A DNA stretch of 64,000 bases from Symbiodinium natans (lineage: Eukaryota > Sar > Dinophyceae > Suessiales > Symbiodiniaceae), in NCBI GenBank assembly GCA_905221605.1, contig CAJNDS010002346.1, positions 436,001 through 500,000 of the forward strand. Reading direction: 5' to 3'. The translations under genes and the position numbers were made by a program. The notes below the pieces were generated by a model, which was given only the letters and a program-made list of their open reading frames with translations, searched no databases and was not told the DNA's origin. Of this stretch, positions 21,601-28,574 are shown piece by piece. Numbering within the stretch: the first letter of the stretch is position 1; every line of letters begins with the position of its first letter.

Positions 21601-22991
21601 CAGCCCTGTCTTCGTTGAGAGCTCCTCCTTCATCTCCTCAGAGGTTTTAGGGTTTTGGGGTTTTAGGGTTTAGGGGTATTTAGGGTTTTAGGGTTTAGGG
21701 TTTAGGTTTTAGGGCTTTAGGGTTTAGGGTTTAGGGGTATTTAGGGTATTTGGGTTTAGGCTTTTGGGTTTAGGGTTTCAGGGTTTAAGGTCTCGGGTTT
21801 TGGGGTTTAGGGGCTTAGGGCTTTAGGTTTTGAGGTCTCGGGTTTAGGGGTTTAGGGTTTACGGGTTTACGGGTTTTAGGGTTTGAGGTGTCGGGTCTTG
21901 GGGTTTAGGGTTTAAGGTCTCGGGTTTAGGGGTTTAGGGGTTCAGGATTTAGGTTTTAGGAGTTTGGGAGTTGAGGGTTTAGGAGTTTAGGGTTTAGGGT
22001 TTAGGGTTTACGGTTTAGGGTTTAGGGTTTAGGGCTGAGAGTTTAGGGGATTAGGGGCTGCCGAGGCGTCCATCTGGCCAGTTCTCTGATTTCGAGGATA
22101 TTTGGGGTCAACACTTCTTAGGGTCTTTTCGGGCTTACGGTTCAACCCTAAACCCTAAACCCTAAACCCTAAACCCTAAACCCTAAGCCCTAAACCCTAA
22201 ACATGGCGAGGGCAACACATAATACTATCTGGGATGGCCCTGCGAGCCCTCTGACAAAATCTCCCAAGCATAGTCCTCTTAAACCCAACAAAGGGTAAAC
22301 ACATAAAATATCCCCAGGGCCTACCTAGCTACCTTAAAGGTAGCTAGGACTTAGTTGCTGAGTTCATAAGACCCCCCCCCCAAAAAAAAAAAAAAAAACG
22401 TACACTTTCAGTACTATAGGGGGAGTATAGTATTCCAAAGAGTGTAAAGCGTCCTCTTAGTCAGCTACAGCTAGAGGGCCCATATTGGATTCAAAGGCTG
22501 AAAGCTTCAAACTTCGAACGGCTCTCCATGCGGCTTCGGGAGTTGTGGGGTTTATATTAGGGTTTAGGGTTTAGGGCTACAATCTAAGGGTGGTTTCATG
22601 GGCCCTTAGTACGGTCCCTTACCTCCTTTAAAGCGTTCGGATGTATCGGCCCCCTAGTTTATATGGGGTGTATTATAAAGGCCACCCCTTTTCAGGGACC
22701 ATGAAACTACCCTAAGATGCGGGGTTTACGTAGACGTGTGGAGTGCACCTGAGCCCTAGAAACCCGAAGCAACCCTACTCTAGGGTAGGTTTGGAGGCCC
22801 CATAACAATCAAGGTTCTATGGCTTCGTAAAAATGATATAGAGGAATTAAGGGTCATCTGTTCAAACCGCCCTGTACTGTAATGGTTCCAGGCGCCTGAA
22901 TGGATGTCTGCGGTGTGGCGATCAGCTTTGCGATCTCACCCCCGCTTAGGCTGAGGACCGTTACCTCGATGGAGTCGGGTGCGGCCGCCAT
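12608..22991 (-). CDS. Ubiquitin-like / PP1-type pseudophosphatase gene, about 20 exons
   Basis: Spliced model, minus strand, exons in transcript order: 22991-22896, 21636-21586, 21459-21406, 21292-21169, 20699-20649, 20335-20283, 19995-19948, 18902-18855, 18486-18431, 17360-17297, 16717-16687, 16090-16049, 15642-15635, 15367-15287, 15049-15009, 14734-14683, 14467-14406, 14171-14016, 13855-13780, 12655-12608. They sum to 1242 nt, 413 codons plus TGA, with matching phases. Codons about 1-100 resemble a ubiquitin-like domain; about 130-413 align in order with the PP1 catalytic subunit. Donors are GT (5), GC (8) and GA (5), one is unclear; all acceptors are AG. Metal and catalytic residues are replaced, so a scaffold or regulatory role is inferred, not phosphatase activity. 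Least certain: the 8-nt exon at 15642-15635, the 20335-20283 donor, and whether the Ubl and PP1 parts are one transcript. Confidence 0.75.
12656..13779 (-). other. Last intron (1.1 kb): poly-C/poly-G tracts, no exon
   Basis: GC donor to TAAG acceptor. Holds a CCCTAAA cluster (12940-12965), C-runs with short spacers at 13219-13265 and 13355-13390, G-runs near 13517-13532, and otherwise unique sequence. The apparent proline-rich frames here are translations of the C-runs. Confidence 0.6.
13219..13395. repeat. C-run cluster in the last intron
   Basis: C-runs with single A spacers; the source of spurious proline-rich frames. Confidence 0.85.
13780..13855 (-). CDS. Exon 19: PP1 fold, [10 protein letters not shown] block
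   Basis: 76 nt containing [20 protein letters not shown], the signature C-terminal block of PP1/PP2B-type phosphatases ([19 protein letters not shown]). Tyr272 is kept. Acceptor TCAG|G, GC donor after GCT. Confidence 0.9.
14016..14171 (-). CDS. Exon 18: PP1 fold, longest exon, RAH motif lost
   Basis: 156 nt covering [13 protein letters not shown] through [13 protein letters not shown]. It matches the PP1 block from the DLLWSDP motif to the region after ICRAHQ. Metal ligand His248 is Gly and its neighbour Ala is Ser; Arg221 is Lys. Canonical GT donor after TAT GA. Confidence 0.9.
14172..14401. mobile_element. C-family introner forming intron 17
   Basis: Ends CTAGGAAGCCCAG and GCTACCAAG are imperfect inverted repeats of the C consensus (CTTGGTAGCCCAGTAACC). 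Direct duplication CAAC at 14168-14171 and 14402-14405. In the sense of the gene, one copy supplies the GT donor and the element end supplies AG. Interior holds a duplicated C start (14261) and two TTTAGGG patches. Confidence 0.85.
14406..14467 (-). CDS. Exon 17: PP1 fold, RPTDVPD block
   Basis: 62 nt reading [20 protein letters not shown] plus a partial Leu; the PP1 counterpart is M-R-P-T-D-V-P-D-x-G-L-L-C-D-L-L-W. Acceptor ATAG|G; GT donor supplied by the 4-bp duplication GTTG (plus-strand CAAC). Confidence 0.9.
14468..14682. mobile_element. Intron 16, probable element with ATCC duplication
   Basis: ATCC occurs at 14465-14468 and 14680-14683. The interior has CCCTAAA patches but terminal inverted repeats are weak, so the family is not assigned. 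GA-AG intron. Confidence 0.5.
14683..14734 (-). CDS. Exon 16: PP1 metal motif HGG, degenerate
   Basis: 52 nt reading [17 protein letters not shown], the counterpart of K-I-F-C-C-H-G-G-L-S-P-D-L-x-S-M. Metal ligand His173 is Ser. Acceptor CAAG|G is the end of a C-family element; GA donor. Confidence 0.85.
14735..15004. mobile_element. C-family introner forming intron 15
   Basis: Duplication GCTC at 14731-14734 and 15005-15008. Left end CTTGG is separated from the rest of its terminal repeat (TTGGTAGCCCAG at about 14772) by TTTAGGG units. More telomere-like patches lie at 14804-14852 and 14925-14960. Confidence 0.8.
15009..15049 (-). CDS. Exon 15: PP1 fold, NC-x-P strand
   Basis: 41 nt reading [13 protein letters not shown], the counterpart of F-N-C-L-P-I-A-A-I-V. 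Ends CA before a GA donor that is part of the 4-bp duplication GAGC (plus-strand GCTC) around the next intron. Confidence 0.8.
15287..15367 (-). CDS. Exon 14: PP1 fold, [14 protein letters not shown] block
   Basis: 27 codons containing [19 protein letters not shown], almost identical to the PP1/PP2A-family block after GNHE. Acceptor CCAG|G, GC donor after GTT, phase 0 to 0. This exon gives the gene family beyond doubt. Confidence 0.9.
15375..15450 (+). repeat. TTTAGGG array, left arm of intron 13
   Basis: Pairs with the opposite-orientation array at 15533-15629. Confidence 0.9.
15533..15629 (-). repeat. CCCTAAA array, right arm of intron 13
   Basis: About 13 units; outer ends CTTGGGG and CCCCAAG also pair. 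Confidence 0.9.
15635..15642 (-). CDS. Exon 13: putative 8-nt exon of the GNHE motif
   Basis: GCAACAAG after acceptor AGAG would encode Gly(part)-Asn-Lys, joining L-L-R-G to E-C and keeping the frame. It makes the general-acid His125 a Lys. The following donor is not GT, GC or GA, so either the boundary or the gene is damaged here. Confidence 0.4.
15669..15826. mobile_element. A-family element split by a CCCTAAA array, in intron 12
   Basis: Left arm ACTAGCAGTCCTTAATAGGG, array at about 15695-15770, then right portion ending GGGGGGGCATCCCAA. No clean duplication at the array junctions. Confidence 0.65.
16049..16090 (-). CDS. Exon 12: PP1 fold, HP-x-x-x-FLLRG
   Basis: 42 nt reading [13 protein letters not shown] plus a split Gly, the counterpart of Y-K-I-K-Y-P-E-N-F-F-L-L-R-G just before the GNHE motif. 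Acceptor CGAG|G, GT donor. Confidence 0.85.
16527..16653. mobile_element. B-family element in intron 11
   Basis: CTAGACCCAAGAGTCACCTA, a duplicated AACCTAGGAATAG, then TTTTTTGGTTTAAAGGGGCT to GACTCAGGGTCCTTG. Confidence 0.7.
16687..16717 (-). CDS. Exon 11: PP1 fold helix
   Basis: 31 nt reading [10 protein letters not shown], aligned with S-L-E-T-I-C-L-L-L-A of PP1. Acceptor GAAG|A, GC donor after TAC T. Confidence 0.65.
17297..17360 (-). CDS. Exon 10: PP1 metal motif 2, degenerate
   Basis: 64 nt; contains [15 protein letters not shown], the counterpart of PP1 N-Y-L-F-L-G-D-Y-V-D-R-G. Asp92 is Asn, Asp95 is Ser and Arg96 is Lys. The single G at its 5' edge completes an Arg codon with exon 9. 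GA donor. Confidence 0.85.
17783..17889 (-). repeat. CCCTAAA array turning to TTTAGGG, with inverted flanks
   Basis: CCCTGTCAT at 17773-17781 and its reverse complement ATGACAGGG at 17893-17901. Confidence 0.85.
18240..18413 (-). repeat. CCCTAAA/CCCCTAA mixed array
   Basis: Central block of CCCCTAA units between CCCTAAA blocks; in intron 9. Confidence 0.9.
18431..18486 (-). CDS. Exon 9: PP1 metal motif 1, degenerate
   Basis: 56 nt reading [18 protein letters not shown]. It occupies the place of K-I-C-G-D-I-H-G-Q-Y-Y-D-L-L-R-L-F; the metal ligands Asp64 and His66 (human PP1 numbering) are Thr and Ser. Acceptor CAAG|G is the end of the C element; GC donor, phase 2. Confidence 0.8.
18487..18850. 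mobile_element. C-family introner forming intron 8, with an A element inside
   Basis: Duplication CCAC at 18483-18486 and 18851-18854; ends CTTGGGTAGCCCAG and CGGGCTACCAAG. Contains TTTAGGG units, a complete A element (18592-18692) and a CCCTAAA array (18745-18812): element in element in intron. Confidence 0.85.
18592..18692. mobile_element. A-family element inside a C element
   Basis: Full arms TTGGGATCTTCCCCCTTATA and AGGGGGAACATCCCAA. Left flank is TTTAGGG repeat, so insertion was next to or into telomere-like sequence. Confidence 0.8.
18855..18902 (-). CDS. Exon 8: PP1 fold, QP-x-LLEL segment
   Basis: Sixteen codons, [16 protein letters not shown], nearly identical in pattern to PP1 E-I-F-L-S-Q-P-I-L-L-E-L-E-A-P-L. 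Acceptor AAAAG|G. The exon stops exactly where a C-family element begins. Confidence 0.85.
18955..19065. mobile_element. B-family element in intron 7
   Basis: GGAGCAACCTAAGGAATAAC to ACTCTGGGTCCTAG; left end eroded. Confidence 0.65.
19103..19204. mobile_element. A-family element in intron 7
   Basis: TCGGGATGTTCCCCCTTATA to TAAGGGGGGAACATCCCAA, about 100 bp, near full length. Confidence 0.75.
19948..19995 (-). CDS. Exon 7: PP1 fold helix before the catalytic core
   Basis: Sixteen codons, [16 protein letters not shown], aligning with the PP1 stretch around L-T-E-N-E-I-R-G-L-C-L-K. Acceptor ACAG|G, GC donor, phase 0 to 0. Confidence 0.75.
20283..20335 (-). CDS. Exon 6: N-terminal helix of the PP1 fold
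   Basis: Reads [13 protein letters not shown] then FFLF; the S-E-x-x-x-x-I-x-x-L-L spacing matches the first helix of PP1 (the LDSIIGRLLE region). Acceptor CTCAG|G. The 3' edge (a GA donor at 20282) was chosen for phase and could instead lie further downstream. Confidence 0.5.
20354..20416 (+). repeat. Nine exact TTTAGGG units in intron 5
   Basis: 63 bp, the same length as the array at 2403-2465; no flanking duplication seen. Confidence 0.9.
20448..20585. mobile_element. C-family element, left end eroded
   Basis: Interior TTTTGGTTTGGATACTTTAC and right end GCACTGTGATACCAAG; in intron 5. Confidence 0.55.
20649..20699 (-). CDS. Exon 5: linker
   Basis: 51 nt (phase 1 to 1) reading [16 protein letters not shown]. 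Acceptor CCCAG|G, GA donor. No recognised domain; supported by phase agreement on both sides, so moderately certain only. Confidence 0.45.
20726..20805. repeat. Head-to-head telomere-like junction
   Basis: TTTAGGGTTTAG meets ACCCTAAACCC with one base between; grades into CCCAAAA units. Confidence 0.85.
21169..21292 (-). CDS. Exon 4: end of ubiquitin-like domain and linker
   Basis: 124 nt, phase 0 to 1. The first part ([20 protein letters not shown], then VYMVAKS) fits the L-x-D-x-x-T-L-x-x-h-x-h tail and last strand of ubiquitin-like domains; the remainder is linker. A GC donor after TTA T gives the phase needed by the next exon. Confidence 0.6.
21293..21405. mobile_element. B-family element forming intron 3
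   Basis: The right end CTCCGGGTCCTAG and the interior AAAAAGGGCGCCCTTTTTGG are B-family; the left end is degraded. The element fills the whole 113-bp intron between exons 3 and 4. Confidence 0.7.
21406..21459 (-). CDS. Exon 3: ubiquitin-like, strand 3 region
   Basis: Eighteen codons, [18 protein letters not shown], in the place of the Q-x-R-L-x-x-x-G-x-x-L segment of ubiquitin. Acceptor CTAG is the end of a C-like terminal repeat; donor GAG|GT is the left edge of a B-family element that fills the next intron. Confidence 0.65.
21586..21636 (-). CDS. Exon 2: ubiquitin-like helix
   Basis: Seventeen codons, [17 protein letters not shown], matching the helix-turn of ubiquitin-like folds (x-x-h-K-x-x-h-x-x-x-x-G-h). 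Acceptor TGAG|G, donor CAG|GC. Lies between the long degenerate TTTAGGG array of intron 1 and a CCCTAAA array. Confidence 0.65.
21644..22050 (+). repeat. Degenerate TTTAGGG-type array in intron 1
   Basis: Mixed TTTTAGGG, TTTAGGGG, TCTCGGG and TTTACGG units, about 400 bp. Confidence 0.85.
22222..22331. repeat. J-family repeat in intron 1
   Basis: GGGATGGCCCTGCGAGCCCT then ATAGTCCTCTTAAACCCAAC and CCAGGGCCTACC. Confidence 0.6.
22350..22472. mobile_element. I-family element in intron 1
   Basis: TTAGTTGCTGAGTTCATAAG to CTTAGTCAGCTACAG, with C-run and A-run expansions. Confidence 0.7.
22585..22723. mobile_element. G-family element in intron 1
   Basis: AAGGGTGGTTTCATGGGCCC to AGGGACCATGAAACTACCCT. 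Confidence 0.75.
22896..22991 (-). CDS. Exon 1: start codon and ubiquitin-like strand pair
   Basis: ATG at 22991 opens 32 codons, [20 protein letters not shown] then [12 protein letters not shown]. The pattern V-x-V-x-x-L-S-G-x-x-I followed by a short strand and T-S-I is that of the first beta-hairpin of ubiquitin-like domains, which are common at the N-terminus of dinoflagellate proteins. The exon ends CAG before a GC donor, phase 0. No AG acceptor lies immediately upstream of ATG; a spliced-leader site would have to be further 5'. Confidence 0.65.
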
Positions 22992-23229
22992 TGCACCCTA
23001 AACCCTGAACCCTATAAACCCGGGCCCGTTAAAACCCGTCGGACTGCGGGCATCGATCCTCCTGAAACAGCAGTCGGCCGTTTCGGCATTCAGGGCCTGG
23101 GGTCTAGAAGGCTTCGGGTTCGGGTTTAGGGTATAGGGTTGAGGATTGGGGGTCGAGGGTTGAAGGGGGGTTTAGGGTTTAGGGTTTAGGGTTTAGGGTT
23201 TAGGGTTTAGGGTTTAGGGTTAGGGTTGA

Positions 23230-23370
23230 GGCGGTTTTGGAAGGGCCCCTGGGGTTGAGGGACAAGAACTTCTTCGTGTACTGTGGTGTGCAGTTCCAGC
23301 TACGACGGCCAAAAGGGAAATCCACAGCGTCATCCCAAAGACCCCAGGAAGACAAGCACCACGCACACTC
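23230..23370 (+). CDS. Coding-like stretch, unidentified
   Basis: Plus frame reads LRDKNFFVYCGVQFQLRRPK followed by basic, polar residues, between a TTTAGGG array and a G-family element that begins at 23377. No family recognised. Confidence 0.3.
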
Positions 23371-23376
23371 TGAGAG

Positions 23377-23518
23377 CAGCTACATGGTCGCTGAATATGG
23401 GCCCCTTCAAAAGGGGGGCCCCTTACATCATACACCCAAAAAAACCTAGAGGCCCATACTTCGGAACCCTGCAAAGGAAGCAAGGCGCCACATTCAGGGA
23501 CCATGAAACTACCCTGAC
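23377..23518. mobile_element. G-family element
   Basis: AGCAGCTACATGGTCGCTGA to AGGGACCATGAAACTACCCT. Confidence 0.7.
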
Positions 23519-23696
23519 ACACACACACACACACACACTCTCCCAACCCTTCCGGAGCGAAGGGCCCTTTTGCAACCGTCCTGTAAAGGACTTAGGGCTT
23601 AGGGTTTAGGATTAAGGTTTAGGCTCGTCAGACACCCCACCCACCCCGAACTCCCCCCCCCTAGCTGTTCAACCCCTTCAGACCTCAACCCAAAAT

Positions 23697-23845
23697 CACT
23701 AAACCCTAAACCCTAAACCCCAAACCCCAAACCCCAAACCCTAAACCCTAAACCCTAAACCCTAAACCCTAAACCCTAAGCCCTAAGCCCTAAGCCCTAA
23801 GCCCTAAGCCCTAAGCCCTAAGCCCTAAGCCCTAAAACCCAAACC
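23697..23845 (-). repeat. CCCTAAA then CCCTAAG array
   Basis: Ten or so CCCTAAG units in a row after CCCTAAA and CCCCAAA units. Confidence 0.9.
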
Positions 23846-23862
23846 CATAAGGCCCGGAGGAC

Positions 23863-23935
23863 GTCGGCCTTGAACTTTGCGAGGCGGGCATGCAAGCCGT
23901 CGAGGCCCTCCCGAGTCGTCCAAGTTTGCTTCTCA
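23863..23935 (-). CDS. Coding-like island, unidentified
   Basis: Minus frame TWTTREGLDGLHARLAKFKA continues open to both flanking CCCTAAA/CCCTAAG arrays. Amphipathic character, high third-position GC; no family recognised. Confidence 0.35.
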
Positions 23936-24209
23936 TGAGGAAACCCACACACGCGAGGTTTTCAGCCCTGAACCCTAAACCCTAAGCCCTAAACCCTAAA
24001 CCCCAAACCCCAAACCCTAAACCCTAAACCCTAAACCCTAAACCCTAACTAAACCCTCAACCCAAACCCTAAAATAAAACCTAAACCCTAAAGTCTAAAC
24101 ATGCCTGGTAGAGCACAAGAGCAACAAACACCTCCCTGACCAGCCCTGAGCCCTAAGCCCGTCACCCCAGGGACTTTGAAATCCCGGAGTCAACCTAACA
24201 GCCCCTCTG

Positions 24210-24318
24210 TAGGATCCCAGCAACCTAGGAATAACAAGGGCCCCCTTTTTGGCATTGGGTAGTTTTATAAAGAACCTAAGGCCCCAAAAAGGGAGAAAGG
24301 GCCCACTGAGAAACCTAG
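24210..24318. mobile_element. B-family element, variant ends
   Basis: TAGGATCCCAGCAACCTAGG to CCACTGAGAAACCTAG. Confidence 0.7.
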
Positions 24319-24744
24319 CCCCTCTAGGAGGGCCAAACCTTTTTCGTTTATGCTCAACTCGGATGCGCCTTCAACCCTCCGAAAGACATTCCTATGATCC
24401 TCTTAAACCCAGGAAGGGAAGGTATGGGGTTAACCCCGAAACCCTAAACCCTAAACCCTTGCGCCAAGGCCCCGAAGATGGGAGGGCAGGAGTGGAGTGC
24501 TTGGCTGGATTCAGGGTTTCAAACACTAAGAACCCCGAGAAGCCCAAGAACTTTAAGAGCCTTCAGAACCCGAAGAGCCCTAAGAGCCCTAGGAACTCCA
24601 AGGACCTTAAGACCCCTAATAGTAGCCCCAAGAATGACCAACAACTGCAGAAGTGACCATTTTGGGCTGTACCCTAAACCCAAACCCCAAAACCTAAACC
24701 CAAAACCCCAAACCCCAAACCCCCAAACCCTAAACCCACTTTGG

Positions 24745-24855
24745 GCTACGTGGACCACCCGGGGCGCAAGCAAAGCCTGCATCACGGTGTCGCCGTGCGT
24801 ACCGGGCAGCTCCTCAGCGCAACAGCGGAGGCTGAGGAGAAACTTGCTCTTAAGG
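24745..24855 (-). CDS. Coding-like island, unidentified
   Basis: Minus frame SKFLLSLRCCAEELPGTHGD then TVMQ, with a possible GC donor after CAG. Sits between a CCCCAAA array and a TTAGGGC array. No family recognised. Confidence 0.35.
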
Positions 24856-24861
24856 TTGTTC

Positions 24862-25025
24862 AGGGTTTGGGGTTTAGGGGTCGGGGCTTAGGGCTTAGGG
24901 CTTAGGGCTTAGGGCTTAGGGCTTAGTGCTTAGGGCTTAGGGCTTAGGGCTTAGGGCTTAGGGCTTCGGGGTTTAAGGGCTGAAGGGTTTAGGGTTTAGG
25001 GGTTTAAGGGCTTAAGGGTTTACAA
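24862..25025 (+). repeat. TTAGGGC-variant array
   Basis: About ten consecutive GGGCTTA units. Confidence 0.9.
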
Positions 25026-25124
25026 GCTAAACGCGAGGTCTCCGATGACCCCGAATCCCACCTCCAAAGCCCTCATTCACCTGCTTCAACAAGGCCCTGT
25101 GTATAAGGTTGATTATGGGTGCGA

Positions 25125-25350
25125 TTGGGATGTTCGCCTGTATACTAACAGTCCTTGATAGGGATTGTCATGGAGGGTACTATATTCCTTGTACTAAGGC
25201 CTGGTATCTCCCCGCCCTTAAGGTACATTTAGGCGCCTCCCGCCCCCCCTCTTCAAACCCTAAACCCTAAACCCTAAACCGTAAACCCTAAACCCATTTC
25301 TGAAGGGTGGGGGGATAGGCCTGTTCGTACCAGGGGGACAACATCCCAAA
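25125..25350. mobile_element. A-family element with internal CCCTAAA array
   Basis: Left arm TTGGGATGTTCGCCTGTATA, right end AGGGGGACAACATCCCAA; array at 25258-25296 and extra unique sequence inside. Confidence 0.6.
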
Positions 25351-25689
25351 TGGGGGGTTTCGAAAGCCCCAAAAATTGCCCCTCCTGATGCTCATCCTCC
25401 GAACTTCGGCTGGGCGCCTCCCTACACCCTAAACCCTAAACCCTAAACCCCAAACCCTAAACCCTAAACCCAACTCCTCGGCGGGGGGGGGGGGGGGAAG
25501 GTGGGGGGGAGGCCTTCTTTCCCCCAAAGTGCCATCGCGAAAAACTTCCGGAAACACGAGCTACTACACGCAGAAGCCTCCGGCTTAGGGTTTTCAGGCT
25601 TTCAGGGGGTTCAGAATCTGGTTTTAGGAGTTTAGGGGTACCCTAAACCCTAAACCCTAAACCCTAAACCCTAAACCCCAAACCGCGAC

Positions 25690-25785
25690 CAAGCGGCGTA
25701 GACCTTGAGGTGAGGCTTCACGCCTGGCACGATGCCCGACAGGGACAGAGCCTCTGGGAAGAGAACGCCTCTTGGAGCGCAGCAG
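25690..25785 (-). CDS. Coding-like island, unidentified
   Basis: Minus frame GVLFPEALSLSGIVPGVKPH then LKVYAAWS. A possible acceptor AGAG precedes it. Bounded by arrays on both sides. Confidence 0.35.
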
Positions 25786-27061
25786 CGGTTTAGGGTTTAG
25801 GGTTTAGGGTTTAGGGCTTAGGGCTTAGGGTTTAGGGTTTAGGGTTTAGGGAAGCCCTAACCCCTAAACCCTGAACCCTGCGTGGCCTCAGGGCAACTCA
25901 GGGTCGTGCAAGGGGGTTAAGGTTGAGGTATGAAGGGTTCAGCCGAATGGCTTTTGTGGGGGTTTAGGGTTTAGGGTTTAGGGTTTAGGGTTTAGGGTTT
26001 AGGGTTTACAGTCTCCAAGATGTAGGGGGTTGACCTAAGGATCCTTCGTCTTTGCCAAAGTACCATGGGTTGCAAGGGGGTACTAGGTAATACATTCTCT
26101 TGGGGAATAGGTTTTCCTGACCAAGTACCATAAGACCATAAGAGCCCAACACCTCATTAATCAGCAAGATACCTTAAATCAGAAAAAGGGGTCCTAATCT
26201 GATGTGAGGTGTATTGCTTGAAGAAGCGAGTATAGCGGGCTCTCTGAGTACCTCGGGGTTCGAAGATCAGAGCAAATTTTGCGGCATGTCTTAGGACAAG
26301 ACCCTAAGGGTCCATGTCAAAGGTACACGGACCCTTGGGGAGAGCACCCGGCTACTTGATGCCTAAATCCAAACCCTAAACCCTAAACTCTAAACCCTAA
26401 ACCCGAAACCCTAAACCCGAAACCCTACACCCTAAACCCTAAACCCTACACCCTAACCCTAAATGCCGCCGGGCTGAGAGTTTAGGGTTTAGGGCTTAGG
26501 CCCGACGCCGTCAACCTCCAGCTTCCAAGCCTAAACCCAAACCTCACCTTTTGGGGTTTAGGCTTTAGGGTTTAGGATTTAGGGGTTAGAGTTTAGGGTG
26601 TAGAGTCCCCATTTAGGGCTTAGGGTTTCGGATTAAGGGTTGAGGTTTTTCGTAGGTTGCCTGTGAATCCTATAAGGGGTCTTATAGTAAGTAACCTGCC
26701 AAAAAAGAGAGGTAGGTTTTTGGTTCTTTAGGTGAATCTCGAGGCGCGGCGACGATCAACCCCGAAGCCCTTGACAAGGGTTTAGGGCTTAGGGTTTGGG
26801 TTCAGGGTTTGCCCTGAACCCTAAACTTGATTCCCTAAACCCTAAACCCTAACACCCTAAACAAAAAAACCTAAACCCTAAACCCCAAACCCTCCACCCT
26901 ACACCCTAAACCCGAACACCTAAACCTGAACTGCAAACCTGCGTCTGAGCCTTCAAGCCTTATCTTCTGAAACTTCGGGCGTGCAGCGCTTCGCATTGGA
27001 TTCAGAACCCCCAAGTCACCCGTAGACTAGGGCTTAGTAGGGTTTAGGGTTTAGGGTTTAC

Positions 27062-27155
27062 GATATTAGGGGTACCTTATTGGGGTCTTTATTATAAGGG
27101 GGTCCTACTATTGGGGGGGGGGTCTGTATGAGGGGTCCCTTATTTTCGTACTCCC
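27062..27155. mobile_element. F-family element
   Basis: GATATTAGGGGTACCTTATT to GGGGTCCCTTATTTTCGTAC with a G-run at 27111-27122. Related copies at 31165-31262 (reverse), 36241-36332, 45418-45512, 58106-58210 and 61957-62040. Confidence 0.6.
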
Positions 27156-27167
27156 AGGTGGATCCTG

Positions 27168-27322
27168 CTTGGAGGTTCATGTCAACCGAGGGAAGTTATT
27201 ATAATTAAGTAGGGAATTGCAGTTAACCCTAGGCTTTAGGGTTCAGGGTTTATATTTAGGGTTTACGATATTGAGGGCAGGGTACTTATAACCCGGCTTA
27301 TAACTACCCATGAACCTCTAAG
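27168..27322. mobile_element. K-family element with telomere-like interior
   Basis: CTTGGAGGTTCATG to CCATGAACCTCTAAG; TTTAGGG-type patch at 27225-27265. Confidence 0.65.
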
Positions 27323-27469
27323 TAAGCATGAAGTTCCCGCGCCCCATGCTGGCTTATGACGGAAGGTGCAGTATGGGCCATCATCTGTTGGCTGAGGTTT
27401 AGGGTTTGGGTTTTAGGGTTTGGGGTTTGGGTTTTAGGGTTTAGGGCCTAGGGTTTAGGGATGTCAGCG

Positions 27470-27530
27470 GTGCGCCTGCATCATTTTTCTGGTAGACGGT
27501 CTCTGGATCCAGGATTGCCCCGCTCCTAGG
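27470..27530 (-). CDS. Coding-like island, unidentified
   Basis: Minus frame SGAILDPETVYQKNDAGAPL after a CTAG acceptor-like site; no family recognised. Confidence 0.35.
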
Positions 27531-28401
27531 TTCATTTAGCAGACGACTTGCCCATTTTGAGGGGTAATAATGCCATCAGACGCCCCATTAGAACATTATT
27601 CCTATACTCCCCCGTACATCTCACCAACTATATCACCACAACCCCATGACCAATACCAGTATAGGAATAACTCATCCATATCAGAGGCCTATTCCTATAC
27701 TCCCTCCTACATGTCCCCAAAATATCACCACTACTTCCCTATTGCGAAGACCACCTAAACCCTAAACCCTAAACCCTAAACCCTAAACCCTAAACCCTAA
27801 ACCCTAAACACCAGTATGGGGACCCAGTGTGGGCAAAGGTTCCCTCATAGACTTTACTAGGTCTCGGGTAACCTTAGGCCGGGCGGGGCGGGGTGCGGGG
27901 CTGTGAGCCGAATATGTGAGGAGGATCCTAAGGCATTGGGGTTTAGGGTTTAGGGTTTGGGGTTTAGGGTTTGGGGTTTAGGGTTTAGGGTTTAGGGTTT
28001 AGGCTCCCGTTTGGGGTACTGCTGCCATTTGGAGCCTTGTGTTTTGTAGACAAGTGCAACTACCTTCACACGAGCCCAGCACTTTAGGGCATAGGGCCCT
28101 CACGGCATCCGCGAAGCTGACTGTCGGGATTCAGGCGTGACGAGGGCACAGTGACCCTAAACCCTAAAGCCTAAACCCGAAACCCTGAAAGCTAAACTAA
28201 ACCCTAGGTTGGCCCGTTAAAGCCGTCTGAGCATATTCTTCCGATGCCTGATCCTCCTAACCTAGGGGAGTTCTAATGTCTCACCAAAACCCCTACGTAC
28301 CCAGAATTCACATGTAGGGTTTAGGGTTTAGGGTTTCGGGTTTAGGGTTTAGGGTTTAGGGTTTCTAAACATCCGCCAACAGCAGCCCTTCACTCCCCTT
28401 C

Positions 28402-28505
28402 GTTGCTGAGTTCATAAGCCCCCCCAAAGCAGCGTACACGTTCAGTTCAATAGGCGATTGCATGATCCCCAAAAGTGTAAAGTGTGATCATTCAGCTGCT
28501 AAGTC
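28402..28505. mobile_element. I-family element
   Basis: GTTGCTGAGTTCATAAGCCC to GATCATTCAGCTGCTAAGTC. Confidence 0.7.
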
Positions 28506-28574
28506 CCCAAACGCCCTAAACCCTAAACTGGGTTTAGGGTTTAGGGTTTAAGGTAACGGTTTTAGGGTTTAGGG

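Noticed and set aside
22060-22545. Open islands in intron 1 ([14 protein letters not shown] near 22060-22135 and [13 protein letters not shown] near 22472-22540)
   Set aside because: Exon 1 joins directly to exon 2 in ubiquitin-like alignment and phase; including either breaks the fold.
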